The notes beneath the pieces are model-generated. The model searched no databases, was not told where the DNA came from, and saw only the letters and a program-made list of their open reading frames with translations. DNA of 39,654 nt, taken from the IMG/VR virus record IMGVR_UViG_3300048919_000154, positions 1-39,654 of that record. One strand, 5' to 3'. This document shows, piece after piece, positions 23,006 through 30,034 of the stretch (positions within the stretch are counted from its first letter, which is position 1; each line of letters opens with the position of its first letter). The position numbers were made by a program, and so were the translations under genes. The DNA comes from a virus.

Positions 23006-23066
23006 AAGCGATATGAAGCGATACAATCTACTTGGCGGTGGGTGTATCGCTATTTTATTTTATTTT
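23006..23066 (+). ncRNA. Candidate small RNA antisense to the recombinase leader
   Basis: From the promoter at 22971-22999 a transcript would start near 23006. AGCGATACA (23017-23025) pairs perfectly with TGTATCGCT (23043-23051) around a 17-base G-rich loop (CTTGGCGGTGGG), followed by ATTTTATTTTATTTT. That is a compact promoter-hairpin-U-tract unit of about 60 bases with no ORF. It lies opposite the region upstream of the recombinase start codon, so it could pair with that leader. Confidence 0.5.
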
Positions 23067-23100
23067 ATCGAATGTATGTTCTCCATAAAGTTTTTTTATT

Positions 23101-23130
23101 GCCGAGGATAAATCCCCGGCTATTTTATTT
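23101..23130 (+). terminator. Second plus-strand terminator-like hairpin
   Basis: GCCG (23101-23104) pairs with CGGC (23117-23120), extended by GGA/TCC past one mismatch with a 4-base loop, then TATTTTATTT. It may catch read-through of the small RNA or protect the early operon. Confidence 0.5.
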
Positions 23131-23147
23131 AATCTATGTATTGGTAT

Positions 23148-23411
23148 TTATTTTCCTATCCTGCTGCCCCAACTGCCATTAGGCAGTCTATTGTTTTCAT
23201 TTATACCCCTTTTTTTATTAAGTCTTGCTTCCGCACAAGCTCGGCCTATCCTTCGCTTCGGATCCGGACATGAGCTTGTAAACAAGTATGGCGGATCTAT
23301 AGCACTACTGGTCGTAACCGGCGGTGCCTTTATAGCTGCATCCGCCTCAGCTTGTAAACGGCTGATAACACTGGCCTTATCGGCCCTACAATCTTTTGAC
23401 GATTTTCTCAA
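23148..23411 (-). CDS. Small basic phage protein, unknown
   Basis: An 87-residue protein beginning with TTG (MRKSSKDCRADKASVISR) 9 bases after AAGGAGG, the last gene of the long early operon before the recombinase. It is rich in Ala, Arg and Ser and has three Cys. The local GC content is higher than in the flanking AT-rich gaps. The plus strand is also open here, but that frame runs on across two genes and lacks a ribosome site. I do not recognise the family. Confidence 0.55.
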   Translation of the reverse strand: MRKSSKDCRADKASVISRLQAEADAAIKAPPVTTSSAIDPPYLFTSSCPDPKRRIGRACAEARLNKKRGINENNRLPNGSWGSRIGK

Positions 23412-23437
23412 TGATTACTCCTCCTTCCACAGACACA

Positions 23438-23869
23438 TTACCCATTTAATAAAAATTGCTGACTTTCAAGACGTTCATAAATTGTCTGTCCGCTTGATGT
23501 CTCAATGTACGGAAGGAAAATTTCCTCAAAACGTACCATTTCTATATCCAATAACGCCATCTGCGCCTCTACCCAATCTTTTAAGATTCTCCATGCAACA
23601 CGCTCCGCCTGTTCTCTTGTGGCCTTTATGCTGCTCCTAGGATTTTTCTTTTTCTCCTGCCTCATAATCTCCAGGCATTCACTTATCTTTACAGGCAGGC
23701 GAACCGGTATCTGCTGGCTTCCTGTGTCGATAAGAAACGAAAGGCCAGTAATGCTTTCACCCTCGTAATTCTTCATGATCGACTTTGCCTTATGTCTCAT
23801 GAGTATGTATTCTATTTCCGACACGGTCTTGAAAGCGTCAACCGTTGTCGAATAGTTCAAAATAGCCAT
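23438..23869 (-). CDS. Conserved phage protein of unknown function
   Basis: A 143-residue protein. The opening (MAILNYSTTVDAFKTVSEIEYILMRHKAKSI is a helix after a short strand) and the later ITGLSFLIDTGSQQIPVRLPVKI resemble a short family that is widespread in Firmicute phage replication regions. The C-terminal half is helical (AERVAWRILKDWVEAQMALLD) and ends in TIYERLESQQFLL. AAAGGAG precedes the ATG. The function is not established. Confidence 0.75.
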   Translation of the reverse strand: MAILNYSTTVDAFKTVSEIEYILMRHKAKSIMKNYEGESITGLSFLIDTGSQQIPVRLPVKISECLEIMRQEKKKNPRSSIKATREQAERVAWRILKDWVEAQMALLDIEMVRFEEIFLPYIETSSGQTIYERLESQQFLLNG

Positions 23870-23914
23870 ATTGCTCCTTTCTGCCGATTCTGGCTTACAC
23901 CGCCAAATCTCAGT

Positions 23915-24136
23915 TTAACGAATGATATCTACAGACAAAATTTCATATTCACTAATATCAAAATTCTTTTCGATTGTATCTGGTTCTGTTCTGGTACTAT
24001 TGTCTACACAAGTTCCTAATGATACAACTTCGATATTTCCATTAGCTTCAAACCTAATAATTGCAAATACTCCATTCTCATCAGTATCAATTACTTCACC
24101 TGTCTTTTTATTTTTGATAGTCACATTTACGAACAT
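23915..24136 (-). CDS. Small hypothetical phage protein
   Basis: A 73-residue, beta-rich, acidic protein (MFVNVTIKNKKTGEVID, ending EYEILSVDIIR). AAGGTGG precedes the ATG. It follows the zinc-ribbon gene. No domain is recognised. Confidence 0.65.
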   Translation of the reverse strand: MFVNVTIKNKKTGEVIDTDENGVFAIIRFEANGNIEVVSLGTCVDNSTRTEPDTIEKNFDISEYEILSVDIIR

Positions 24137-24173
24137 GTATATCAGCCACCTTTCTTTTTACTAAATACTAATT

Positions 24174-24431
24174 TTAGTCACAATCAAATATCGCTTCCTC
24201 CAGTTCGTTATACCACTTATCAAATTCAGAAATGATATTAACTGAACTCGAAAAATCGTAAATGAATGCACACCTTTCGCAGCTTAAAAACTCGCTTTGT
24301 CCGGTAGGTTTACCTATATATCCACCAGCTTTTTTATATAACTCGCCATTCTTTTTTATTTTTCGGCTCAATCTACCGCAAGTTGCTATGCATAACTCTA
24401 AACGGTTTCCGCAATCGGGACACTTTAACAT
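24174..24431 (-). CDS. Small zinc-ribbon protein
   Basis: 85 residues: CPDC at residues 4-7, CATC at about 13-16 and CERC at about 51-54. These can form one or two zinc ribbons around a Lys/Gly-rich loop (KKAGGYIGKPTGQSEF). The C-terminus is acidic. The ATG at 24431 is preferred because AAAGGAG is 6 bases upstream; the upstream in-frame ATG overlaps that ribosome site. It is divergent from the DUF2513 gene. Probably a nucleic-acid-binding accessory factor, by inference. Confidence 0.7.
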   Translation of the reverse strand: MLKCPDCGNRLELCIATCGRLSRKIKKNGELYKKAGGYIGKPTGQSEFLSCERCAFIYDFSSSVNIISEFDKWYNELEEAIFDCD

Positions 24432-24532
24432 ACCATGCTCCTTTCCCAAATACTAATTCGCTTAGCATATTATATATACTTTTGGAGTGCAAACATTAAT
24501 CAAAACCTTATATCACATATCCCAGCTTTTAC

Positions 24533-24561
24533 TTGATTTTAACTTTATTCAACCATATAAT
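24533..24561 (+). promoter_or_regulatory. Promoter of the DUF2513 gene
   Basis: -35 TTGATT (24533-24538), 17-bp spacer, perfect -10 TATAAT (24556-24561), 40 bases before the ATG at 24602. It gives the gene expression independent of the early operon that runs the other way. Confidence 0.8.
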
Positions 24562-24601
24562 ATAATCAAAATATAAGGTTCTTGATGAGAGGAAAAAGTA
24601 T

Positions 24602-24997
24602 ATGCGTATTAATAATGAATGTATAAGACAAATAATGATTTATGTTGAATCAGAATCCACGTACGATGAAGCATGTTACTTCACACCAGCCCCAAACTAT
24701 TCAGATGAAGAATTAAACCAATACCCTGAAGGAGTGGTTTTATATCACGTTAGAAATCTTCTAATGTCTGGCTTGTTATACACTCCTGCTCGATATGAGG
24801 ATCATAAACAATTAGGTTATTATCATGTAGACCTGACACCTAACGGACATGAATTTCTTGCCAATATACGTGAAGACTCTAATTGGAATGAAGTTAAGAA
24901 AATCTCATCAAAAATTGGTTTTGCAAGTCTAAAAATGATAGCCGCAATTTCTGAAGGTGTCGCAACTGCCGCAATTAACAAACAGCTTGGAAATTAA
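24602..24997 (+). CDS. DUF2513 family protein, probable moron
   Basis: A 131-residue protein: MRINNECIRQIMIYVESEST at the start, YHVRNLLMSGLLYTPAR in the middle, DLTPNGHEFLANIREDSNWNEV and a C-terminal helix pair. The L-T-P-x-G-H-E-F-L-x-N-I-R-x-D-x-x-W pattern is the DUF2513 signature; the fold looks like a winged helix. It is the only plus-strand gene in about 35 kb between 747 and 36234 and has its own strong promoter, so it is probably expressed in the lysogen. The role is unknown: regulation or exclusion of other phages are open possibilities. Confidence 0.85.
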   Translation: MRINNECIRQIMIYVESESTYDEACYFTPAPNYSDEELNQYPEGVVLYHVRNLLMSGLLYTPARYEDHKQLGYYHVDLTPNGHEFLANIREDSNWNEVKKISSKIGFASLKMIAAISEGVATAAINKQLGN

Positions 24998-25056
24998 CAC
25001 CAGACCTAAAAAGCCTCCACCTTTCCTGTTACTCAGTTAAATATCAGTTTAATTTA

Positions 25057-25332
25057 TCAGCTCCACGCACAAAATTCATGCACAGCCCAGAACGGTAACG
25101 TCACTACCCACAGAACGGCCATTATCACCTGCAATACGCTGCCTAAAGCTATTTCCAGTAGGCAAAGGAATAAACTAGTGTACCTAAGACTCCTTTTGTT
25201 ATGCTCCCTTCTCGCATGAAGTTCAAATTTGAGATCATTTAATGGCCTTATGAAAATCTGGTTAAACCAGCTTCCCTTTGTGACAATTTCTTTGCCACAT
25301 ATCTTGCATCTGGATGTCCTCGCTGTTATCAT
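25057..25332 (-). CDS. Small membrane protein with a zinc-finger-like N-terminus
   Basis: A 91-residue protein. CKIC at residues 9-12 and H-x5-H near 41-46 (HARREH) suggest a C2H2 zinc site. The C-terminal 40 residues are two hydrophobic helices (YTSLFLCLLEIALGSVLQVI, MAVLWVVTLPFWAVHEF). GAGGAGG precedes the ATG. No known family; a membrane-linked early phage protein. Confidence 0.65.
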   Translation of the reverse strand: MITARTSRCKICGKEIVTKGSWFNQIFIRPLNDLKFELHARREHNKRSLRYTSLFLCLLEIALGSVLQVIMAVLWVVTLPFWAVHEFCAWS

Positions 25333-25356
25333 ACTTTCCTCCTCAAAATCCTAATT

Positions 25357-25866
25357 TTACCTTGGTAAAAATTCCTTAGCCTTTCTGTTTAAATGTTGAG
25401 TACTCCTGCATTCCGTAGTCGTTTCAGGCTTATAGTTCTGCTCTTTCATGTCCGAATGATCCTGCATTTTTTGGTAATCTGTTTTTGAAAGGATTACGTT
25501 TCCAATAGGATTAATCTTGCTGAATTTCTTTATTTCGACCTTTGAAGTATAATTTAATGATCTCCGTATTTTCCAGCTACTGTCCCATGCATCAAACTCC
25601 ATAAAACCAAGTTCTTTCCCGTCCCACGCGGATTCTAACTCAACAAGATCAAATTCATAAAGCCATGCCCCGTCTACTTTTATTCCTGCGTTCCGGCAGA
25701 TGGTGTATGGGTTTATTTCAACCATACCTCGATTTTGGTCTATCAACTTAGGGGAACCATCTTCATAAAAATACCCTTTACATACGGTGCTATCATCAGT
25801 CTGCTTAACCGCTTTCACCATAAGTGTTTCAGGCATATACTCGCTTCCTGCTTCTTCTATCTTCAT
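25357..25866 (-). CDS. YopX-like phage protein
   Basis: A 169-residue protein with the YopX layout: short strands, then a G-x-x-x-D-G-x-W-L-Y-E-x-D-L-V motif (AGIKVDGAWLYEFDLVELE) corresponding to the family's G-L-x-D-x-x-G-x-x-I-x-E-G-D-I-V, followed by MEFDAWDSSWKIRR and IGNVILSK. The C-terminal 35 residues are basic and probably disordered. The ribosome site GGAGGTGG is good. The function of the family is unknown; it is common in early regions. Confidence 0.65.
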   Translation of the reverse strand: MKIEEAGSEYMPETLMVKAVKQTDDSTVCKGYFYEDGSPKLIDQNRGMVEINPYTICRNAGIKVDGAWLYEFDLVELESAWDGKELGFMEFDAWDSSWKIRRSLNYTSKVEIKKFSKINPIGNVILSKTDYQKMQDHSDMKEQNYKPETTTECRSTQHLNRKAKEFLPR

Positions 25867-25892
25867 TTATTCCACCTCCTGTAAATTCGGGT

Positions 25893-26138
25893 TTACTCGG
25901 ACAAAATTTCCGCTTTCACTGGGACTACCTCAACATCAATACGAATATGTGTAAGCATATTATCCTGTAGATTAACAGCTAAGCGGTAATTTCTATTCAA
26001 TATTTGTTGAAAATCACTATTAGTTTCTGGTACTGAAACAAGAAGATAAAGCATTCCTTCATAGATAAAAGTATGACCAATACCTAATTCATGTATTGAC
26101 TTCTTAACCCTGTTCTCCAGTTCTCTCTTTAACTTCAT
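25893..26138 (-). CDS. Small hypothetical phage protein
   Basis: An 81-residue protein: helical start (MKLKRELENRVKKSIHEL), beta middle (GHTFIYEGMLYLLVSVP) and acidic end. GGAGG precedes the ATG within a GGGCAGCAGGAGG element that recurs at several gene junctions. Unknown function. Confidence 0.65.
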   Translation of the reverse strand: MKLKRELENRVKKSIHELGIGHTFIYEGMLYLLVSVPETNSDFQQILNRNYRLAVNLQDNMLTHIRIDVEVVPVKAEILSE

Positions 26139-26165
26139 TCTTTATCCTCCTGCTGCCCTGGCAGC

Positions 26166-26531
26166 TTATTCATCAATGTCCACCAGATCACCTTCGTAAT
26201 AAGATGGGTGTACCTCAAAAACCTTGTTTATTTGTTCTTCGATCTTTTTAAAGTCAAACCCGGCATTGGTAAGTTCTGCTGTAACTTCTTCTTTCCAATC
26301 CTCATGCTGTTCTTCTCCTGCACACTCAAAAGCATAATCGAACGAAAAATCAGCTATAATGGGATTAGCTATGGTTACTTGTGGGTAATCTGGATCTTGC
26401 ACATATCCACGATCTAAATATTCAGAAGAGTTTATAAATATCTCTTTAGCCATTACAGTGAAATCACTCTTATCTCCGATCTGAACCGTAAGCATTGTAT
26501 CGCCGTCTAACTCCGATAATTTTTTCATCAT
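26166..26531 (-). CDS. Hypothetical acidic phage protein
   Basis: A 121-residue, strongly acidic protein (KLSELDGDTMLTVQIGDKSD, EEQHEDWKEEVTAELTNAGF, ending DLVDIDE). Two good ribosome sites (GGAGGAAGGAG) precede tandem ATG codons. No family is recognised; the acidity may point to DNA mimicry, but that is speculation. Confidence 0.65.
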   Translation of the reverse strand: MMKKLSELDGDTMLTVQIGDKSDFTVMAKEIFINSSEYLDRGYVQDPDYPQVTIANPIIADFSFDYAFECAGEEQHEDWKEEVTAELTNAGFDFKKIEEQINKVFEVHPSYYEGDLVDIDE

Positions 26532-26563
26532 ATTTTGTTCTCCTTCCTCCGGTAAACTTGCAT

Positions 26564-26878
26564 TTAGTTTTTTGTATCCTCAGGCATTTGATATGTTTTG
26601 GGAGCAACCACTACATGCCCCGGCTGTATTACACCATTTACAGGGTCCGACTTTTCCCCACAGATAATAAAATCTGATTGTATACTAAAAATCTGCTTTA
26701 ATACATCCGCAGCCCTTTCCTGCCTCCGATAAAAGCCAAGTGCAAAGCCTTTACCATCTGTCTTTCTTCTAAGCATTACAGCATAATCCTTTTTTCCTTC
26801 TGCGGGATCCGATACGTTAATTTCGTCCATGCCCTCAGTGCTTAAAATTCTCTTCCCATTCTGCGTTAAAATCCACAT
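26564..26878 (-). CDS. Hypothetical phage protein
   Basis: A 104-residue protein starting MWILTQNGKRILSTEGMDEI, with GFALGFYRRQERAADVLKQI in the middle. The WIL-x-Q-x-G-x-x-I opening and L-G-x-Y-x-x-x-x-x-A-x-x-V-L core recur in small proteins of Firmicute phages and mobile elements (function unknown). GGAGG precedes the ATG. Confidence 0.65.
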   Translation of the reverse strand: MWILTQNGKRILSTEGMDEINVSDPAEGKKDYAVMLRRKTDGKGFALGFYRRQERAADVLKQIFSIQSDFIICGEKSDPVNGVIQPGHVVVAPKTYQMPEDTKN

Positions 26879-26968
26879 TGTTTAATCCTCCAAAATATCT
26901 TTATATTTTCTTTGCCTTAACAGGCGTTGCTCTTTAAACTTCCTGCTACCCTCGCAGCCAACATAAAT

Positions 26969-27409
26969 TTAATTAAAGGGGAGCCCATCATCTTCCAAGC
27001 CGTCAGGAATATTCATGAATCCATCCCCTATACTATTTGATGGCTCAGGTCTTTGGGTTTGTTTATAATCACCCTCTGCCGATCCCTTGCTGTCTGCAAA
27101 TTCTTGATCCTCCACTACAATATCCGTTGTGTAGACCTTTATGCCGTCTTTATTCGTATAACTGCCCGTCTGGATTCTTCCGGATATTAGTACCCTCATA
27201 CCCTGGCGGAAGTACTTCTCAGCAAATTCTCCAGCCTTGTCAAACGCCACGCAGTTAATAAAATCCGCTGTCTGGTCACCGGTCTGGCCTTTACGTCCTC
27301 TCCGGTCGACGGCCAGACTATACCTTGTAATTACTATGGAACGCTCTCCCTGGGAGTTTCTAACGTCAGGATCACGAGTTAAGCGGCCCATTAATATTAC
27401 TTTGTTCAT
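26969..27409 (-). CDS. ssb: Single-stranded DNA-binding protein
   Basis: A 146-residue SSB: OB fold over residues 1-105 (MNKVILMGRLTRDPDVR, FINCVAFDKAGEFAEKYFRQG, VLISGRIQTGSY), then a flexible Gln/Pro/Ser linker and the acidic tip DDGLPFN, which corresponds to the conserved D-D-x-L-P-F partner-binding tail. It supports phage DNA replication together with the Rep-like protein. Its start overlaps the end of the 27372-27602 gene. Confidence 0.96.
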   Translation of the reverse strand: MNKVILMGRLTRDPDVRNSQGERSIVITRYSLAVDRRGRKGQTGDQTADFINCVAFDKAGEFAEKYFRQGMRVLISGRIQTGSYTNKDGIKVYTTDIVVEDQEFADSKGSAEGDYKQTQRPEPSNSIGDGFMNIPDGLEDDGLPFN

Positions 27410-27602
27410 TCTTTTTTCTCCCTCCTGCTGCCCGATAGCAGTTTAAAATATTGCAGATATGTTTACCCATTTCACAATCAGCGCACACCTCTTCAAGTTC
27501 TTCCTGTGTGCTTACTTCTTTTCTGAATCTACAAATATCATCGCAAACATGCTCCATCATTTTTTCTAACACTTTATCCATTTCATTAAGTTTTACCGCC
27601 AT
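27372..27602 (-). CDS. Small Cys-rich phage protein
   Basis: About 76 residues: a helical start (MAVKLNEMDKVLEKMMEHVC) and then Cys residues spaced C-x3-C ... C-x2-C-x5-C-x4-C (CDDIC, CADC, KHIC, NCYR), which could bind zinc or form a disulfide pair. The ATG at 27602 is chosen; a GTG three codons earlier is possible. The C-terminal 12 codons overlap ssb. Confidence 0.6.
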   Translation of the reverse strand: MAVKLNEMDKVLEKMMEHVCDDICRFRKEVSTQEELEEVCADCEMGKHICNILNCYRAAGGRKKNEQSNINGPLNS

Positions 27603-27615
27603 GGTATCCACCGCC

Positions 27616-28755
27616 TTAATTAGGCTTGTCCTTGCGGAGTTTTATTTCTATTCCATTAATCTCCACATGATCGTTAATAGCAATTACAATGCATTGTCTA
27701 CCATCAATCATGTGTGATTCCACCAAATGAGTTTTATCTGGTTTCACCTTAATGCTTACATCGTAAGTTTTAATTTCAAAATTCTTTTGATTAATTACAT
27801 TGGTTAGGAGAAATTCAGGCTGTTGCGCCTCAAATCCTTCGTATCTCCTTTCAAACTCTTTCAGATTTTCTTCATTGGCTCCGTTATTCTCCAGGAGTTT
27901 CTTAAGCTGATCGGGCTTAAGGGTGAGCTGTTCTGTTTCATTCTTGCTTTCTTCTAATAATTCAAGGAGGCTATCGTGGATATTCTTAACCGCCTTAAAA
28001 TCGCAATTATCCCCCATTACTTCCTCAACGATTCCCTGAAAAGTCTGAGCCTGATCCTTGGCCGACATAGGTATAACACAGCCCAACGTTTCATTGATAA
28101 GACGCTCCGGTATCTGCTCCGTGTTCTTGGCATAAAATAACAGGCTATGAATATCCGTGCTCCTATCATTAAAAGCCGGGTAGATAAATCCTGTGTCCGG
28201 TGCTTCCACTAGCCAGTCACGGTCACGATTTTCAATCTTATTCGCTTCTGAATTATAATAAAGGCCCGCCTTTGAAAGCTTCACTGGACAAATAACACAC
28301 TGGACAAATTCATATACAAAGTCAGAAGCGTCATACATTTCTATACCGTCAGATGATTTTCCCGGAATATCGTAGGCACAATGAATCAGGATTATGTAAT
28401 AGTTCTCGCCGTAGTCATAACTTGCAATTACTTTGTCATAGAATTCCTCAATGACTTCATCTTCCTTTAGTTGGCTATCCCTAAGCTTTAACAAGAAGCT
28501 CTGAGTACCCTCCTCACCTTCCTGGTGAAGAGGAAACTCCATATTAACCAAATTCTTACCCGTTATTCCTGATAATGCATTTCTAAAAATGGTGAGATAC
28601 TTAAAAGCTTCCAACTCTGGCAAAGACAAAAAGGCGCTTTTTATCTCGGTTCTCCTGTTCTTCTCTGCATCTACATAACAACCACATATCCTGCTAATTA
28701 CACAATTCGCAGGGGTAAATATTGCTTTTATCTCGTTAGCCTCTTTCTTATTCAT
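27616..28755 (-). CDS. DUF4317 domain protein
   Basis: A 379-residue protein opening MNKKEANEIKAIFTPANCVI, then SRICGCYVDAEKNRRTE and FLSLPELEAFKYLTIFRNALSG. Later it has YDYGENYYIILIHCAYDIPGK and CVICPVKLSKAGLYYNSE. This is the DUF4317 family, usually seen as a chromosomal gene of Lachnospiraceae and relatives; here it lies in a phage replication block. Its start overlaps the stop of the upstream gene, so the two are co-translated. The function is unknown. Confidence 0.85.
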   Translation of the reverse strand: MNKKEANEIKAIFTPANCVISRICGCYVDAEKNRRTEIKSAFLSLPELEAFKYLTIFRNALSGITGKNLVNMEFPLHQEGEEGTQSFLLKLRDSQLKEDEVIEEFYDKVIASYDYGENYYIILIHCAYDIPGKSSDGIEMYDASDFVYEFVQCVICPVKLSKAGLYYNSEANKIENRDRDWLVEAPDTGFIYPAFNDRSTDIHSLLFYAKNTEQIPERLINETLGCVIPMSAKDQAQTFQGIVEEVMGDNCDFKAVKNIHDSLLELLEESKNETEQLTLKPDQLKKLLENNGANEENLKEFERRYEGFEAQQPEFLLTNVINQKNFEIKTYDVSIKVKPDKTHLVESHMIDGRQCIVIAINDHVEINGIEIKLRKDKPN

Positions 28756-30034
28756 CTTCCTTCTCCTTCGTCTCTACAAAATCGTCCATTATACTCTTCA
28801 AGTAGCTGACACCCGATCTTAATTTCCGGCTTGTCTCAATATCCGGTTCTAATCTATCCACGATTTGAGAATGAAGATCTTTAATAAAACTTTGAACGTC
28901 CTTCCATTTCTGGTATGTTGCAGTCTCGTGAACCTCGATGCCATCCTCACACTTTATATATCCTTCAGGAAGATACTCAGGATAGTTCTCTATATCCATC
29001 TGAATATCTTCTTTCAGATCTGAGGAATCTACAATATCCTGAACTTCTTCATTCTCCTGCTGCCCTGCTGCCTCTTCCTGCTGAATTTCGGTAGAGGTAT
29101 TCTCTTCACTTCCAATCTCCAGAGAACCATCAGCTTCCTGGCCAGGATCCTCTTGCAGTTTATCCGGCGCTTTTGGGCTGTTTTCCGGTTGCACCGGTGC
29201 AACTTCCTGTTTTTCTTCCACACCAGCCTCTTGGAAAGGCTCATTGTATAAAGATTCCCATGATATGCTTGCACTTTCTTCATAAGAGCAAAGGATTTCT
29301 ATTGTTTTAACAAATAACAGCCACGTATAGGTTTCCTTTTCATTACTTCTGGTATTTATCAATTCAATTACATTATCCTTACCCCGAATTGATAACATCA
29401 TCTTACCTATTCCCTGGATTCGTTCCGTTATCATGGCAAAGCCTGTCGGTGCTAAAATATCAAGAATATTTTCTACGGCTGAATATGCAAAATCCTTATT
29501 TTTAACAACTTCCCAAAGTCTTATATAAGTCTGCCTATTTTCATATCCAAATTGGTGGAGGAACTTCTGTAGATTGTTTTCGAGGATCTTCTGCCCCTCA
29601 TTTTCTCCTTCCATCAACACTTCCAGGTCCGTGATTCTTTCTTCCTCTTTGATTTCCCTTTTTATATCCTGTATGGCTGCCCTGGTAGCTTCTATGGGGA
29701 TAGAGTCAATTACCACATCTGACAACGTAAGCATTTCAGCTAATTTAGAATATCCATATCCTTGAAACTTAGTTTTAAGTTTTTCTGAATATCCTCCCTC
29801 TGAATATCTGTCGTTAATGGCAATGTAACGTGATACAATATCCTTTGTAAGTCCATATTCTTTTTGAGCAAAGTCTGAAACATTTTTATAACCTGACTTT
29901 TCCAATATGTCTGTATCCCTGGCTACCTTCAGCAGGTAGCCGATTTTTACAAATCCTTCAGCCGCTTTCATGAATTCCATATCAAGAGCTTGCTTAAAAC
30001 CTCTATATTCCTTAATATCTTTTATTTCTTCCAT
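28748..30034 (-). CDS. Phage/plasmid replication-region protein with low-complexity middle
   Basis: About 428 residues. The N-terminal 120 resemble DUF3102/ParB-N-like helical proteins (MEEIKDIKEYRGFKQALDME, then SDFAQKEYGLTKDIVSRYIAI, a probable helix-turn-helix, and GYSKLAEMLTLSD). Residues of about 270-345 are Gln/Glu/Pro-rich and likely disordered; the C-terminus is helical. The ATG at 30034 overlaps the PcfJ-like stop by one base and has GAGAGGTG upstream. It may be a DNA-binding replication or segregation factor, by inference only. Confidence 0.7.
   Translation of the reverse strand: MEEIKDIKEYRGFKQALDMEFMKAAEGFVKIGYLLKVARDTDILEKSGYKNVSDFAQKEYGLTKDIVSRYIAINDRYSEGGYSEKLKTKFQGYGYSKLAEMLTLSDVVIDSIPIEATRAAIQDIKREIKEEERITDLEVLMEGENEGQKILENNLQKFLHQFGYENRQTYIRLWEVVKNKDFAYSAVENILDILAPTGFAMITERIQGIGKMMLSIRGKDNVIELINTRSNEKETYTWLLFVKTIEILCSYEESASISWESLYNEPFQEAGVEEKQEVAPVQPENSPKAPDKLQEDPGQEADGSLEIGSEENTSTEIQQEEAAGQQENEEVQDIVDSSDLKEDIQMDIENYPEYLPEGYIKCEDGIEVHETATYQKWKDVQSFIKDLHSQIVDRLEPDIETSRKLRSGVSYLKSIMDDFVETKEKEDE

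Noticed and set aside
23191-23640. Plus-strand frame of 149 codons with a hydrophobic start resembling a signal peptide
   Set aside because: No ribosome site or promoter; it crosses two minus-strand genes that have good ribosome sites.
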